DNA of 64,000 bases from Desulfamplus sp. (GTDB lineage Bacteria > Desulfobacterota > Desulfobacteria > Desulfobacterales > Desulfobacteraceae), in the NCBI GenBank assembly GCA_015232455.1, contig JADFZQ010000006.1, positions 1-64,000 of the forward strand. The letters run 5' to 3'. Each line of letters starts with the position of its first letter. The stretch's first letter is position 1. Below, one piece after another: positions 37,592 to 47,156 of this stretch. Under the pieces are notes generated by a model. It saw only the letters and a list, made by a program, of their open reading frames with translations. It was not told where the DNA came from and ran no database searches. Both the position numbers and the translations under genes were made by a program.

Positions 37592-38470
37592 TTATTCTAC
37601 ACGATATTTATCGTAAAATTCTTTTATTATTTTAGCAACAGTGCCATCTTTAATCAAATCGTTATTGACCACATTGAATTCAATCATACGGCTTGCAAGT
37701 GGGGATTTCTTACTTATTGCCATATAAACATTTGATATATCGTTGTGTTCATAGGTTGATTTTTGAATTTTATGGTTAAATCCCTCTGTTACTAAAATAT
37801 AGTTGACCGTATCCACGTAGCCCGCAAAAGCGTTAAAACGTTCTTCTAATAACATCGGAATAAGTTGCTCTTGAGAATTTACCTCATATTTTCTTACCTT
37901 TTTATCGTTATCAAACCTATCAAAGTAACTTGCACCTCTTAAAACACCAAATACAGTATTTAGCCTATAAATATCATCATATTTCTCAATGCAATATTGT
38001 TTGTCTCTTAGGGTGTAAAAAGCTATGGGTAGATGATTTAGATAAGGAGTTTCAAAGTAATTGAGATATATTTCTCTTTCTGGCTTTTTAAATACACTGC
38101 TTAAAATATCAGATTCTCCAGATTCCATTAAAGCAAGGCATCTTTTCCATGGACATCTCTGGATTTTAAGTCTCATATTCATACGTTGAGCTATAACTCT
38201 TATTATTTCAACATCTACACCCGTAATAGCTCTGTCGTTTATATCATTCTCATTTTTACTATCTTCGATACTTGCTTTTTCTAATAAACCTTTATTCTCT
38301 GGTCTATTTTGATTGTTGTCAATCATATAGGGTGGAGCAGGAAAAATAAGGTAATTCAATATGGTCTCTTCTGCAAAAGATATTTGAATCAGAAGATGCG
38401 GCAATAATATGCTGATAAAAAGCGTTATAAAAAAGATAATTTTATAATTAGCTCCCAACTTTTTTTTCAT
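37592..38470 (-). CDS. periplasmic solute-binding protein, family 3
   Basis: A periplasmic binding protein resembling the amino-acid ABC transporter SBP_bac_3 family: signal peptide ending 'ISFA', early 'FPAPPYM', 'GVDVEIIRVIAQRMNM', 'CLALMESGESDIL' and C-terminal 'GTVAKIIKEFYDKY'. An acidic, Asn-rich insert of about 30 residues precedes the first conserved block. I use the ATG at 38470, since GAGGG lies 5 nt upstream; a TTG at 38482 also opens the frame. No permease or ATPase gene is adjacent, so it may be a sensory or orphan binding protein. Confidence 0.8.
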   Translation of the reverse strand: MKKKLGANYKIIFFITLFISILLPHLLIQISFAEETILNYLIFPAPPYMIDNNQNRPENKGLLEKASIEDSKNENDINDRAITGVDVEIIRVIAQRMNMRLKIQRCPWKRCLALMESGESDILSSVFKKPEREIYLNYFETPYLNHLPIAFYTLRDKQYCIEKYDDIYRLNTVFGVLRGASYFDRFDNDKKVRKYEVNSQEQLIPMLLEERFNAFAGYVDTVNYILVTEGFNHKIQKSTYEHNDISNVYMAISKKSPLASRMIEFNVVNNDLIKDGTVAKIIKEFYDKYRVE

Positions 38471-38508
38471 AACGACCCTCAATTGTTAAAACCGCATCTC
38501 CTAAGATT

Positions 38509-38574
38509 TATACTATTCAAGGTCATAAATTTAGTTCTACCTAAAATGTAGAGACGCACGGGCGTGCGTCTCTA
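38509..38574. repeat. TATACT-type element (decayed) with GAGACGCACG palindrome
   Basis: TATACT at 38509 followed by GGTCATAAATTTAGTTCTAC, matching the element left arm, then TAGAGACGCACGG/GCGTGCGTCTCTA at 38549-38574 (one central mismatch). The right arm is not recognisable. It lies between the gdhA and solute-binding protein genes. Confidence 0.65.
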
Positions 38575-38663
38575 TTATCAGTTTTTTTTTTGCGATTAGA
38601 CGTGCTTAGGGATTAATTAAATTTTCATTCCTAATTGTCTTAAAATTTATTACAATAAGTAAT

Positions 38664-40031
38664 TTACACTAATCCTTGATCCAACATTGCATTTGCAACT
38701 TTGACAAATCCAGCAATATTAGCACCATTTACATAATTACCAGGAGTTCCGTATTCTTGTGAAGCATCAACACATGATTTATGGATACTCTTCATAATTT
38801 GCTTTAGTTTGTTGTCAACCTCTTCTCTTGACCACCTAAGCCTCATGCTATTTTGTGTCATCTCAAGACCAGAAACTGAAACACCGCCTGCATTTGCAGC
38901 CTTACCTGGTCCATAAAGGATTTTTTTATCAATAAAAAGATTGACCCCATCTGGTGTGGTTGGCATATTTGCACCTTCTGACACAAGATATACGCCATTA
39001 TTAAGAAGATTTTGAGCATCTTTACCGTTGATTTCGTTTTGTGTTGCTGATGGAAATGCACAATCTGCTTTGTGATCCCAAAGTGGATTATAATCTTTTG
39101 ATGGATCAACAGGCGTATAAACGGCATTAGGATATTTCTGAGCATACTCACCTATTCTGCCACGTTTTACATTCTTGAGCATCATAACATATTTAAGTTT
39201 ATCTGGTGTTATGCCAGCTTCATCGTAAATATAGCCTGAAGAGTCAGACATAGTTACAACTTTACCACCAAGCTCAAGAATTTTCTGAACAGTATATTGA
39301 GAGACATTACCAGAACCAGATACAAGGCAGATTTTCCCTTCAAGAGTTTTATTCTGTGTTGCAAGCATTTCTGAGGCAAAATAGACAGAACCATAACCAG
39401 TTGCTTCAGGACGAATAAGGCTTCCACCCCAATTAAGACTTTTACCTGTCAAGACACCCGTAAATTCGGTTCTGATTCTCTTATACATTCCAAAAAGATA
39501 GCCAATTTCGCGCCCTCCAACGCCAATATCGCCAGCAGGGACATCAGTATCAGCACCAATGTATTTTTGAAGCTCTAACATAAAGCTTTGGCAAAATCTC
39601 ATCACCTCTGCGTCAGATTTTCCTTTTGGATCAAAATCTGAACCACCTTTACCACCACCCATAGGCAATGTTGTGAGGGCATTTTTAAATACTTGTTCAA
39701 ACGCAAGAAATTTCAAAATTGAAAGGTTGACAGAAGGGTGAAATCTTAAACCTCCTTTGTAAGGACCAATTCCACTATTCATCTGGATTCTAAATCCTCG
39801 ATTTACGTGAATCTCTCCTCTATCATCTGTCCATGGTACTCTGAATATAATTACTCGTTCTGGCTCAACAATTCTCTCTAAAATTTTTGCTTTCCCATAT
39901 TCAGGATTTCTATCCATAACAACTTTCACAGACTCAAAAACCTCATGCACTGCCTGTAAAAACTCTTTTTCGCCAGAATCTCTACTTACGACTTTATCGA
40001 AAACTTCTTTAGTATTATATATACCACTCAT
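38664..40031 (-). CDS. gdhA: glutamate dehydrogenase, NADP-type hexameric
   Basis: A 455-residue enzyme that aminates 2-oxoglutarate to glutamate. It has 'GPYKGGLRFHPSVN', the catalytic 'LPMGGGKGGSDFDPKGK' Lys motif, 'DVPAGDIGVGGREIGY' and nucleotide-binding 'CLVSGSGNVSQYT'. Length and the N-terminal 'EFLQAVHEVFESV' are as in E. coli GdhA; the NADP preference is taken from family membership. AAGGAGATAAG precedes the ATG. It is monocistronic. The organism therefore has both this small GDH and the large NAD type at 12406. Confidence 0.94.
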   Translation of the reverse strand: MSGIYNTKEVFDKVVSRDSGEKEFLQAVHEVFESVKVVMDRNPEYGKAKILERIVEPERVIIFRVPWTDDRGEIHVNRGFRIQMNSGIGPYKGGLRFHPSVNLSILKFLAFEQVFKNALTTLPMGGGKGGSDFDPKGKSDAEVMRFCQSFMLELQKYIGADTDVPAGDIGVGGREIGYLFGMYKRIRTEFTGVLTGKSLNWGGSLIRPEATGYGSVYFASEMLATQNKTLEGKICLVSGSGNVSQYTVQKILELGGKVVTMSDSSGYIYDEAGITPDKLKYVMMLKNVKRGRIGEYAQKYPNAVYTPVDPSKDYNPLWDHKADCAFPSATQNEINGKDAQNLLNNGVYLVSEGANMPTTPDGVNLFIDKKILYGPGKAANAGGVSVSGLEMTQNSMRLRWSREEVDNKLKQIMKSIHKSCVDASQEYGTPGNYVNGANIAGFVKVANAMLDQGLV

Positions 40032-40408
40032 TATCTTATCTCCTTGTTATTTTTATTTTAGATTATTTGATTATGTTATTAAAAGGCAGTGGATTAGCAA
40101 TAGACCTTAATTTGCTATATTAAATCTTAGGATAAAAATGACGATTTCATGTTCGTAATCTCTTTTAATCGAGAGGTAGTGCATCTTATTGAATTTTGCA
40201 AGTAAAATTTGGTTTGAAAAGATTGGAAATTAAGCTATTCTATTTTTAATTTTTTAAATCAGTTTTAATGAACAATTCTAATGTTGAAAAAGGTTTTATG
40301 ATAATTCTCTATCCATGAAATTTATGTCAGGGGTGTAAAAATTAATAATCTATAAAACACTGTCAAATTTAATAACTAAACAAATTAAAATTTAAGGAAG
40401 GATAAGCA
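40032..40408. other. 377-nt intergenic region without a recognised feature
   Basis: Divergent gap between gdhA and the glutaredoxin-like gene. It must hold both promoters. It is very AT-rich and I see no strong palindrome, repeat or coding frame. The only clear signal is AAGGAAGGA just before the ATG at 40409. Confidence 0.5.
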
Positions 40409-40663
40409 ATGAGCGAAAATGAAACATTAATCTATGCACTCAGCACATGCAGCCACTGCAAAGCTGCAAGAAGATTTTTGACAGAATGCCAGATTGACTT
40501 CAAATGTGTTGAAGTTGACTGCTTAACAGGTGAAGAGAGACAAAACACCATATCAGATATTAAGAAGATCAATCCAAGATGCTCGTTTCCTACAATTGTT
40601 ATCAACGATAAGGTTATAGTTGGTTTTCAAGAGGATCAAATAAGAGAAGCATTAGGTATTTAG
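40409..40663 (+). CDS. glutaredoxin-like protein
   Basis: An 84-residue thioredoxin-fold protein. It has the redox motif CSHC in 'LSTCSHCKAARRFL', cis-Pro in 'SFPTIVIND' and the terminal 'GFQEDQIREALGI'. The CxxC motif differs from the CPYC of classic glutaredoxins. With the FTR-like gene 65 nt downstream it probably forms a two-gene thiol-redox unit in which the iron-sulfur protein reduces this partner. Confidence 0.88.
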   Translation: MSENETLIYALSTCSHCKAARRFLTECQIDFKCVEVDCLTGEERQNTISDIKKINPRCSFPTIVINDKVIVGFQEDQIREALGI

Positions 40664-40728
40664 AAATTTCATCAAAATTGTTATTATAAATATTTATATG
40701 CAACACCTAACTATAAGGAATATAAATC

Positions 40729-41058
40729 ATGGAAATTAAAACATTGTATGAAAATCTGAAGAAAAGTCAGGAGCCTAAAGGATATTTTTTCAATAAAGAT
40801 ATTGATCTTGTCCATGAACTTCTTGATTCTCTTATGAAAAATAGAGAAACCTACGGTTATATGGCTTGCCCTTGCCGCCTTGCTTGCGGAGATAGAGAGG
40901 CAGATAGAGATATTATCTGCCCGTGCGAATATAGAACAGAAGATGTAAAAGAGTATGGTTCATGTTTTTGCGGACTCTATGTTTCAGCAGATTTGAATAA
41001 TGGTAAGATTGAAGCTCAATATGTTCCAGAAAGACGACCTCCTGAAAAGGTGTTTTGA
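40729..41058 (+). CDS. ferredoxin:thioredoxin reductase catalytic-chain-like protein
   Basis: A 109-residue protein with the FTR catalytic-chain cysteine pattern: 'MACPCRLACG', 'IICPCEYR' and 'GSCFCGLYV'. In plant-type FTR these cysteines bind a 4Fe-4S cluster and form the active disulfide, passing electrons from ferredoxin to thioredoxin. FTR-like proteins without a variable chain are known in anaerobes. Its place next to the glutaredoxin-like gene suggests that protein is its partner (inference). Confidence 0.88.
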   Translation: MEIKTLYENLKKSQEPKGYFFNKDIDLVHELLDSLMKNRETYGYMACPCRLACGDREADRDIICPCEYRTEDVKEYGSCFCGLYVSADLNNGKIEAQYVPERRPPEKVF

Positions 41059-41078
41059 TATTGTAAAAAATAATTATA

Positions 41079-41150
41079 TATACTCTAAGCGGGCATTAAT
41101 TGAGCTTTTTCTATTTAAGTAGAACTCAATTTATGACCTTGATCAGTATA
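41079..41150. repeat. TATACT-ended inverted-repeat element, simplest full copy
   Basis: 72 bp from TATACT to AGTATA. The left arm GCATTAATTGAGCTTTT and right arm GAACTCAATTTATGACC are inverted relative to each other with about 11 nt between. This copy lacks the inserted GAGACG palindrome seen in the copy at 61997, so it may be the ancestral form. Confidence 0.75.
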
Positions 41151-41199
41151 GATGCTCTTTTTTAAATTTTATTAAAAATATCAAATAATTAACTGTCTA

Positions 41200-42768
41200 A
41201 TGAAAAAACTACCTATCGGAATTCAAAGTTTTAGTAAGATAAGACAAAACTTAGAAGAGTTTTATTATGTAGATAAAACCATGTTTATAGAGCTTCTTCT
41301 AAAGGGTGGGGGATACTATTTTCTTTCCCGCCCCCGAAGGTTTGGTAAAAGCCTTTTTTTAGATACATTAAGACAGGCTTTTTTGGGTAAAAAAGAGTTT
41401 TTTCAAGGACTTTATCTTGAAAACAATTGGGATTGGCAGACAACTTATCCTGTAGTTTATATAAGTTTTGGTGCAGGGGTTGTAAGAAACTTAGATGAGC
41501 TTAAAAACAGCTTTGAATCAATTCTCATTGACCTTAAAAACCAATATGGTTTTAGCTACGAAAAAGCTCAAACTAAAGACAAATTCCTTGAAGCTATTGT
41601 CAAAATTTCCAAACAAAACAAGAGACAAGTTGTAATTCTTATTGATGAGTATGATAAACCTATTTTAGATCGTATTGAAGATAAAGAAGTTGCAATAGAG
41701 ATTAGAGAGGAGCTTAAAAATTTCTACTCTGTAATTAAAGAAGCTGATCAATATCTGAAATTTGTTTTTATAACAGGTGTTAGTCGATTTTCTAAAGTAT
41801 CTCTATTCAGCGGACTTAATAATCTAAACGATTTAACCTTAGATAGCAGATACGCCACACTTTATGGCTATACCCAAAAAGATTTGGAGTCTGTTTTTAG
41901 AGATAGGGTTTGCAGTTTTGATAAAGCTAAAATGGATAGAGTTAAACAGTGGTATAATGGTTATAGATGGCTTGGGGAGAGTGTATATAATCCTTTTGAT
42001 GTTCTGCTATATTTTGATAAAGAAGAGTTTCGACCATACTGGTTTGAAACTGGAACACCATCATTTTTAATTAATTTAATGATTAAGAACCAATATTTTA
42101 TACCTTTAGCTGAAGATATGGAGCTTGGAGATGAGTTAATTGGTGCGATTGATATTGATAATATATTTATTGAAAATTTGCTGTTCCAAACTGGCTACTT
42201 AACAATTAAAGAGAGAACTGCTTTAGATGGCGATTCTATTATTCGCTATAGGTTAGGCTATCCAAACTTAGAGGTTAAATATAGCTTGACCAATGTTTTG
42301 CTAAACTCCCTTGTCTCAGATTATCAAAAAAAAGAGAAAAATAAGACATCATTTTATAAGGCTTTTACTCAAGGGAATTTAGAAGAGCTTAAATCTATTT
42401 TTCACTCTTTTTTTGCCTCAATTCCCCATGATTGGTATCGTAAAAATCAAATTTCAGGCTATGAAGGCTATTATGCTACAATCTTCTATTGCTATTTTAC
42501 TGCCTGCGGATTTGAAGTAAAGGCAGAAGACACTACAAATCATGGAAAGATTGATATGGCGGTCTTCTATAAGAACAGATGTTGTCTTTTTGAGTTTAAG
42601 GTAATAGAGCTTATTTCAAGAGGTGATGCTCTTGAGCAACTAAGGAAGAATAAATATCAAGAAAAATACCTTGATAAATACAAAGAGATAGCTTTAATCG
42701 GAGTTGAATTTTCAAAAGAGAGCAAAAATATCGAAAGATTTGAGATAGAGTGGGTAAAATTAGGATAG
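41200..42768 (+). CDS. AAA-ATPase-like / PD-(D/E)XK (PF09820-PF08011) protein
   Basis: A 522-residue protein of the common 'AAA-ATPase-like plus PDDEXK_9' type. The N-terminus 'LPIGIQSFSKIR' and 'YYVDKTMFI' lead to a Walker A-like 'SRPRRFGKSLFLDTL', Walker B 'VVILIDEYDKP' and 'FVFITGVSRFSKVSLFS'. The C-terminal nuclease-like domain shows 'GKIDMAVFY' and 'LFEFKV'. Function is not established; these genes are multicopy and mobile-looking in anaerobes. No ribosome binding site is visible before the ATG. Confidence 0.85.
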   Translation: MKKLPIGIQSFSKIRQNLEEFYYVDKTMFIELLLKGGGYYFLSRPRRFGKSLFLDTLRQAFLGKKEFFQGLYLENNWDWQTTYPVVYISFGAGVVRNLDELKNSFESILIDLKNQYGFSYEKAQTKDKFLEAIVKISKQNKRQVVILIDEYDKPILDRIEDKEVAIEIREELKNFYSVIKEADQYLKFVFITGVSRFSKVSLFSGLNNLNDLTLDSRYATLYGYTQKDLESVFRDRVCSFDKAKMDRVKQWYNGYRWLGESVYNPFDVLLYFDKEEFRPYWFETGTPSFLINLMIKNQYFIPLAEDMELGDELIGAIDIDNIFIENLLFQTGYLTIKERTALDGDSIIRYRLGYPNLEVKYSLTNVLLNSLVSDYQKKEKNKTSFYKAFTQGNLEELKSIFHSFFASIPHDWYRKNQISGYEGYYATIFYCYFTACGFEVKAEDTTNHGKIDMAVFYKNRCCLFEFKVIELISRGDALEQLRKNKYQEKYLDKYKEIALIGVEFSKESKNIERFEIEWVKLG

Positions 42769-42813
42769 AATATAATTCCAAATATTCAATTTTTATATGG
42801 AGATTTTATTATT

Positions 42814-43995
42814 ATGCAAAACGAATGCACACCAATACTTGATACTGGTTTAAGAGGTGCAAGTGTAGCAAGCACAAAAATTAGTGATGTAAACGGTAAA
42901 TTAGGAAAACTCTTGTATCGTGGTTATTTAGTTGCTGATTTGGCAGAAAAGACCTGCTACGAAGAGATTGTTTTCCTTCTTTTGTATGAGAGGCTGCCAA
43001 AAGATAATGAACTTAGAGAGCTAAAGGCAAAATTGAGAGAAAAGAGAAAACTGCCCGAATCTATTTTTAATTTCCTTAAAAATATACCATCAGACACAGA
43101 ACCAATGGATATGCTTCAAGCGTCAGTTCCAATTCTTGTTAAGTTAGATGGAAAGGTGAAAACAAGAACTCTTGATAATGTTAGAGATAGTGCTTTGAGC
43201 TTGATTGCTGGTATTCCAGTTATTATTGCCGCTTGGGATAGGATAAGAAATGGCAAAGAACCTGTTATGCCGCACGAAACTTTAGATCATGGGGCAAATT
43301 TTCTCTATATGTTAAAAGCAGAAGAGCCAAATAAAGAGATGGCTCACTTTTTTGATACAGCTCTTGTTCTTCATGCTGAACATTCATTTAATGCTTCAAC
43401 CTTTACAGCAAGGCAGGTTGCATCAACAAGGGCGACCATTTATGCTTCAATCTCTGCTGCAATAGGCTCTCTTTCTGGTGAGCTTCATGGCGGTGCAAAT
43501 GTGCAAGTTATGGAGATGCTCAAAAAAATTGGCTCTGTTGATAAAATTGATGAATATATCGAAAACACATTAAATGCTGGTGGTTTAATCATGGGTCTTG
43601 GACACGCAGTTTATCAAGTTGACGATCCAAGGGCTTTGATTCTTGCCCCTATGTCTAAACGTCTTGGAGAAATTGTTGGAAATAGACTCTGGTATGAACT
43701 TTCAACTGAGGTTGAAAAGAGAGCGAAAAAGGTCTTTAAAGCACGTAAAAACATGGATATATTTGTAAATGTTGATTTTTACAGTGCATCGCTTTTTTAC
43801 TCAATGGGAATTCCAACCGATCTATTCACACCTATTTTTGCAATCTCAAGGGTAAGCGGCTGGGCTGCCCACGTTCTTGAAGAGCAGTTTGCACTTGCTG
43901 CCCCAAAACCTGCTCTTTATCGTCCTGGTGCATCTTATATTGGAGATTATTGCGGACCAAATGAGTGTACATTTGTTGATATTGATGCACGCTAA
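42814..43995 (+). CDS. citrate synthase (or 2-methylcitrate synthase)
   Basis: A 393-residue citrate synthase-family enzyme condensing acetyl- or propionyl-CoA with oxaloacetate. Catalytic His residues lie in 'LHAEHSFNASTF' and 'GLGHAVYQVDDPRA', with 'SGELHGGANVQVMEML' between. The catalytic Asp region 'NVDFYSASLFYSMGIP' follows. It is a two-domain bacterial type with a short N-terminus, near the length of methylcitrate synthases, so substrate is not fixed by sequence. A GGAG precedes the ATG. It is monocistronic. Confidence 0.9.
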   Translation: MQNECTPILDTGLRGASVASTKISDVNGKLGKLLYRGYLVADLAEKTCYEEIVFLLLYERLPKDNELRELKAKLREKRKLPESIFNFLKNIPSDTEPMDMLQASVPILVKLDGKVKTRTLDNVRDSALSLIAGIPVIIAAWDRIRNGKEPVMPHETLDHGANFLYMLKAEEPNKEMAHFFDTALVLHAEHSFNASTFTARQVASTRATIYASISAAIGSLSGELHGGANVQVMEMLKKIGSVDKIDEYIENTLNAGGLIMGLGHAVYQVDDPRALILAPMSKRLGEIVGNRLWYELSTEVEKRAKKVFKARKNMDIFVNVDFYSASLFYSMGIPTDLFTPIFAISRVSGWAAHVLEEQFALAAPKPALYRPGASYIGDYCGPNECTFVDIDAR

Positions 43996-44052
43996 CACGC
44001 TGAAATTTAGTTAATAATAGTTCATGGTATCTGGTAATACTGGTAATAGATC

Positions 44053-44083
44053 GAAAACTCAATTTATCACCCTGCTGGGTATA
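44053..44083. repeat. solitary right arm of the TATACT-type element
   Basis: GAAAACTCAATTTATCACC followed by GGGTATAG, corresponding to the right arm of the element at 61997. No left arm is clear. It lies in the leader upstream of the rubredoxin-domain gene. Confidence 0.5.
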
Positions 44084-44135
44084 GTTAAATTTTCACATTA
44101 ATTTTCATATCAATTTAAGGAGAGATTAACAACAG

Positions 44136-44834
44136 ATGAAAAAATGGAAATGCACAATTTGCAGATATATTCACGAAGGAGATGAACCACCAGAACGCTG
44201 CCCAATATGTAAAGCTCCAGCGTCAAAATTTATTTTGGTTGAATCAGAAATTGACCAAAAATCAAAAGACGCATTAAGAATAAAAGCACTTGAGAAACAG
44301 ATTGCTGAACGAAAAGCAATTATTGAAGCAAGTAAACCAAGGGGGTTAAGGTTTTATGCTGCTTTTCAAAATTTTCTTGTAAAACACCATGCTCACCCAA
44401 TTTCTGTCCATTTTCCAAATGGTGTTTTACCTGTAGCTGTAACTTTTTTTGTATTGGCATTTATCCTTAACACGCTCTTTTCACCAAATGATATTGTAAA
44501 TACCTGCCAAGTTAGTGGTATCTCAACGCTGCTTTCAATTGCTGGTTTTTTCAACATTCTATTTGTCTTGCTTGTTTTGCCTTTTGTTATGTTTGCTGGC
44601 TACGTTGAGTGGATAAAAAAATATAACAAAGCAATGACATCTCTATTCGTTATAAAGATAACCGCTGCTACTATAACTGCTATAACATCTGTTTTGAATG
44701 TAGTGTGGTATATTATTGATCCTGAAGTTTTATCTTCTAACCTTTCGTTAGTATTTATACTTCTAAATGTAATTATGTTGGCATCAGCAGGTATTGCTGG
44801 TCATCTTGGCGGTAAGTTGGTTTTTAAGGATTAA
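44136..44834 (+). CDS. rubredoxin-domain membrane protein (DUF2231-like)
   Basis: A 232-residue membrane protein. The N-terminal 35 residues are a rubredoxin/rubrerythrin-type zinc or iron site: 'CTICRYIHEGDEPPERCPIC'. After a charged helix, four membrane segments follow (about 98-116, 128-150, 165-185, 197-220) with the DUF2231-like 'HAHPISVHFPNGVLP' at the start of the first. It could pass electrons from a cytosolic rubredoxin to a membrane cytochrome-like partner, as the His-rich helix might bind heme. That role is inference. AAGGAGAG precedes the ATG. Confidence 0.8.
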   Translation: MKKWKCTICRYIHEGDEPPERCPICKAPASKFILVESEIDQKSKDALRIKALEKQIAERKAIIEASKPRGLRFYAAFQNFLVKHHAHPISVHFPNGVLPVAVTFFVLAFILNTLFSPNDIVNTCQVSGISTLLSIAGFFNILFVLLVLPFVMFAGYVEWIKKYNKAMTSLFVIKITAATITAITSVLNVVWYIIDPEVLSSNLSLVFILLNVIMLASAGIAGHLGGKLVFKD

Positions 44835-44919
44835 CAGCTAGTTTTTTAATTTTACTGGAGATTTTTTATACACAAGCAGTAAAGGCTGTAAATATAATAT
44901 AGCAATATTAGGAAATTCA

Positions 44920-45456
44920 ATGAATAAAGAAAAGTTAAAACCTAAACGTGTTAAAGATACTATGGTAACCCTTGCCAGAGTTATGCAGCCTTCAGACGCA
45001 AATCCTGGCGGTATTGTTCATGGTGGCTCTGTTATGAAAGAGATTGATAACGCTGCTGGTGTGGTTGCAATAAAACATGCGGGAAATCTTGCTGTTACTG
45101 CATCAATTGATAGAATTGATTTTCATAACATGATTTTTATTGGCGAGATGATAACGATAAAAGCGTCAATCAATATGGCAGGCAGAACATCTATGGAGAT
45201 TGGCGTTAGGGTTGATGCTGAAGATTTGCTTAAAGGAACATTAAGACATGTTGCATCTGCCTATCTCACGTTTGTTGCTGTAGATAAAACAACTGGCAGA
45301 CCTCTTGAAGTGCCAGAGCTTATTTTGGAAACAGATGAGGAAAAACGAAGAAACAAGCAGGCTTTGAAAAGAAAAGAGCTAAGAATGGCTATTAAAAAAT
45401 TTGAGACAAGTTGCAAGTTAGATCCAAATGCTTGCATAAATTTAGATATAAGTTGA
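44920..45456 (+). CDS. acyl-CoA thioesterase, hotdog fold
   Basis: A 178-residue thioesterase of the YciA/BACH type. The core motif 'NPGGIVHGGSVMKEIDNAAG' is followed by 'DRIDFHNMIFIGEMITI' and 'SAYLTFVAVD', with a basic helical tail. It hydrolyses acyl-CoA thioesters, probably housekeeping CoA release. It ends beside a convergent palindromic terminator. The longer C-terminal tail with Cys residues is unusual for the family but not diagnostic. Confidence 0.87.
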   Translation: MNKEKLKPKRVKDTMVTLARVMQPSDANPGGIVHGGSVMKEIDNAAGVVAIKHAGNLAVTASIDRIDFHNMIFIGEMITIKASINMAGRTSMEIGVRVDAEDLLKGTLRHVASAYLTFVAVDKTTGRPLEVPELILETDEEKRRNKQALKRKELRMAIKKFETSCKLDPNACINLDIS

Positions 45457-45473
45457 ATTAGATAGATAAGTAT

Positions 45474-45508
45474 AAGATTTGACAACTTTTTAAAAGTTGT
45501 CAAATCTT
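45474..45508. terminator. 35-bp palindromic terminator repeat, copy 3
   Basis: The same 17-bp arms as at 7291 and 17972, here around a single T. It stands between the convergent thioesterase and serA genes, so it can end both transcripts. Confidence 0.8.
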
Positions 45509-45524
45509 TGATATTTAAAATAGA

Positions 45525-47105
45525 TTACAATGAAAAATTGATAATAGAGTGAACTTTATCAAGATTTTTTATCTCTTGAGAAACAGCCTCAGATACTGGG
45601 GTGTCAGTTTTAATGAAAATGATATTTCTATCTCCATCGTCCTCTCTACCTACGGTCATCTTACCTATATTTATACCGTGATTTCCAAGGCATGTTCCAA
45701 TACTTCCTATTGCACCCGGAACATCTTTATTGTGAATAAGGGACAGATAACCATCTGGAACAACCTCAAGCCTGAATTTGTTGATCCTGATAATTCTTGC
45801 ATCATCTTTACCAAAAATTGTGCCTGCTATAAGGTTTGTCTTATTTTCATAAACAACAGTGATTCTGATAAGATTTATATAATGATCACTCTCTTGGCTT
45901 GATGTTTCAGATATTTTGATTCCCATATCTTTTGCCAATGCCATAGCATTTACAAAATTAACCTCATAAGTTGCAATCGGAGTAAGAATACCCTGTAATG
46001 CAGCAAGAGTTACGGGCTTTAAGTCAAGATCAAGGAAATTACCAGCATACTCAATTTTTATCTCTTTTATAGGACCATCAGACATAAATGTGTGCATCTT
46101 GCCGATTCTTTCGCCAAGATAGAGGTATGGCTGAAGTTTTTTCAGAAGCTCACCAGTTACTGAAGGAACATTGACCGCATTAATAACAGTGTTTTGAGTA
46201 AGATAGGCGACTATCTGGTTGGCTACAGCAACCGCAACGTTTGTCTGTGCCTCTTCTGTTGATGCTCCAAGGTGTGGAGTTGCAATTACCTGATCAAGTT
46301 TTAAGAGTGGAATATCTCCTGGTGGCTCTTTTGCAAATACATCAAGTGCAGCCCCAGCAACTTTTCCAGAGACAATTGCATCATAGAGATCATCTTCATT
46401 GATTATTCCGCCTCTTGCACAGTTGATGATCATGACCCCTTTTTTCATCATCTCAAAAGTCTTTTTATTCAAAAGATTTGTTGTGCTTTCCAATTTTGGA
46501 ACATGAATGGTGATATAGTCAGCACGACGGTAAAGCTCTTCAAGAGAGACGCTCTCAAAACCTGCTTTTCTAATATGCTCTGGAGTAACATTAGGGTCAG
46601 CGATAATAACCTGCATCTTAAGCCCTTGGGCACGGTTTGCAACAATCGATCCTATGTTTCCAAAACCAATTAAGCCAAGAGTCTTGTTAAAAAGCTCACG
46701 TCCTTGAAGGCTTTTTTTCTCCCAAAGCCCTTGTTTCATGGTAGCAGTTGCTTTTGGAATATTTCGAGTTAAAGCCATCATCATGGCAATTGCATGTTCT
46801 GCTGTTGTTACTGTGTTGCCCCCGGGTGTATTCATAACTGCAATACCCTTCTGGGTAGCCGCTGGAATATCAACATTGTCAAGACCAATACCAGCACGCC
46901 CAACAACTTTAAGATTTGTAGCAGCGTCTATTATCTCTTTAGTAACCTTTGTGGCACTTCTAATTGCAAGACCATGATATTGACCAATAATCTCTTTTAA
47001 CTCCTCAGGTTTCAGCCCTGTCTTTACATCAAGCTCAATTCCTTCAGCTTTTCTAAATATCTCAAGACCCTCTTCACCCATCTTATCACTTACAAGGACT
47101 TTCAT
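45525..47105 (-). CDS. serA: D-3-phosphoglycerate dehydrogenase
   Basis: A 526-residue enzyme for the first step of serine synthesis (3-phosphoglycerate to 3-phosphohydroxypyruvate). It has the NAD-binding 'LGLIGFGNIGSIVA', 'INCARGGIINEDDL', catalytic 'TPHLGASTEEAQ' His, and substrate-binding N-terminal 'GLAIRSATKVT'. The long form is present: an allosteric substrate-binding intervening domain (about 310-450) and a C-terminal ACT domain ('GAIGSIGTCLGNHGINI') that mediates serine feedback. serC lies upstream in the same direction, 108 nt away, so the two are probably cotranscribed. Confidence 0.95.
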   Translation of the reverse strand: MKVLVSDKMGEEGLEIFRKAEGIELDVKTGLKPEELKEIIGQYHGLAIRSATKVTKEIIDAATNLKVVGRAGIGLDNVDIPAATQKGIAVMNTPGGNTVTTAEHAIAMMMALTRNIPKATATMKQGLWEKKSLQGRELFNKTLGLIGFGNIGSIVANRAQGLKMQVIIADPNVTPEHIRKAGFESVSLEELYRRADYITIHVPKLESTTNLLNKKTFEMMKKGVMIINCARGGIINEDDLYDAIVSGKVAGAALDVFAKEPPGDIPLLKLDQVIATPHLGASTEEAQTNVAVAVANQIVAYLTQNTVINAVNVPSVTGELLKKLQPYLYLGERIGKMHTFMSDGPIKEIKIEYAGNFLDLDLKPVTLAALQGILTPIATYEVNFVNAMALAKDMGIKISETSSQESDHYINLIRITVVYENKTNLIAGTIFGKDDARIIRINKFRLEVVPDGYLSLIHNKDVPGAIGSIGTCLGNHGINIGKMTVGREDDGDRNIIFIKTDTPVSEAVSQEIKNLDKVHSIINFSL

Positions 47106-47156
47106 TAAAAACTTCTCCTATTTTCCTATTTTAAATTGCAGAATATTAAAAATTTT

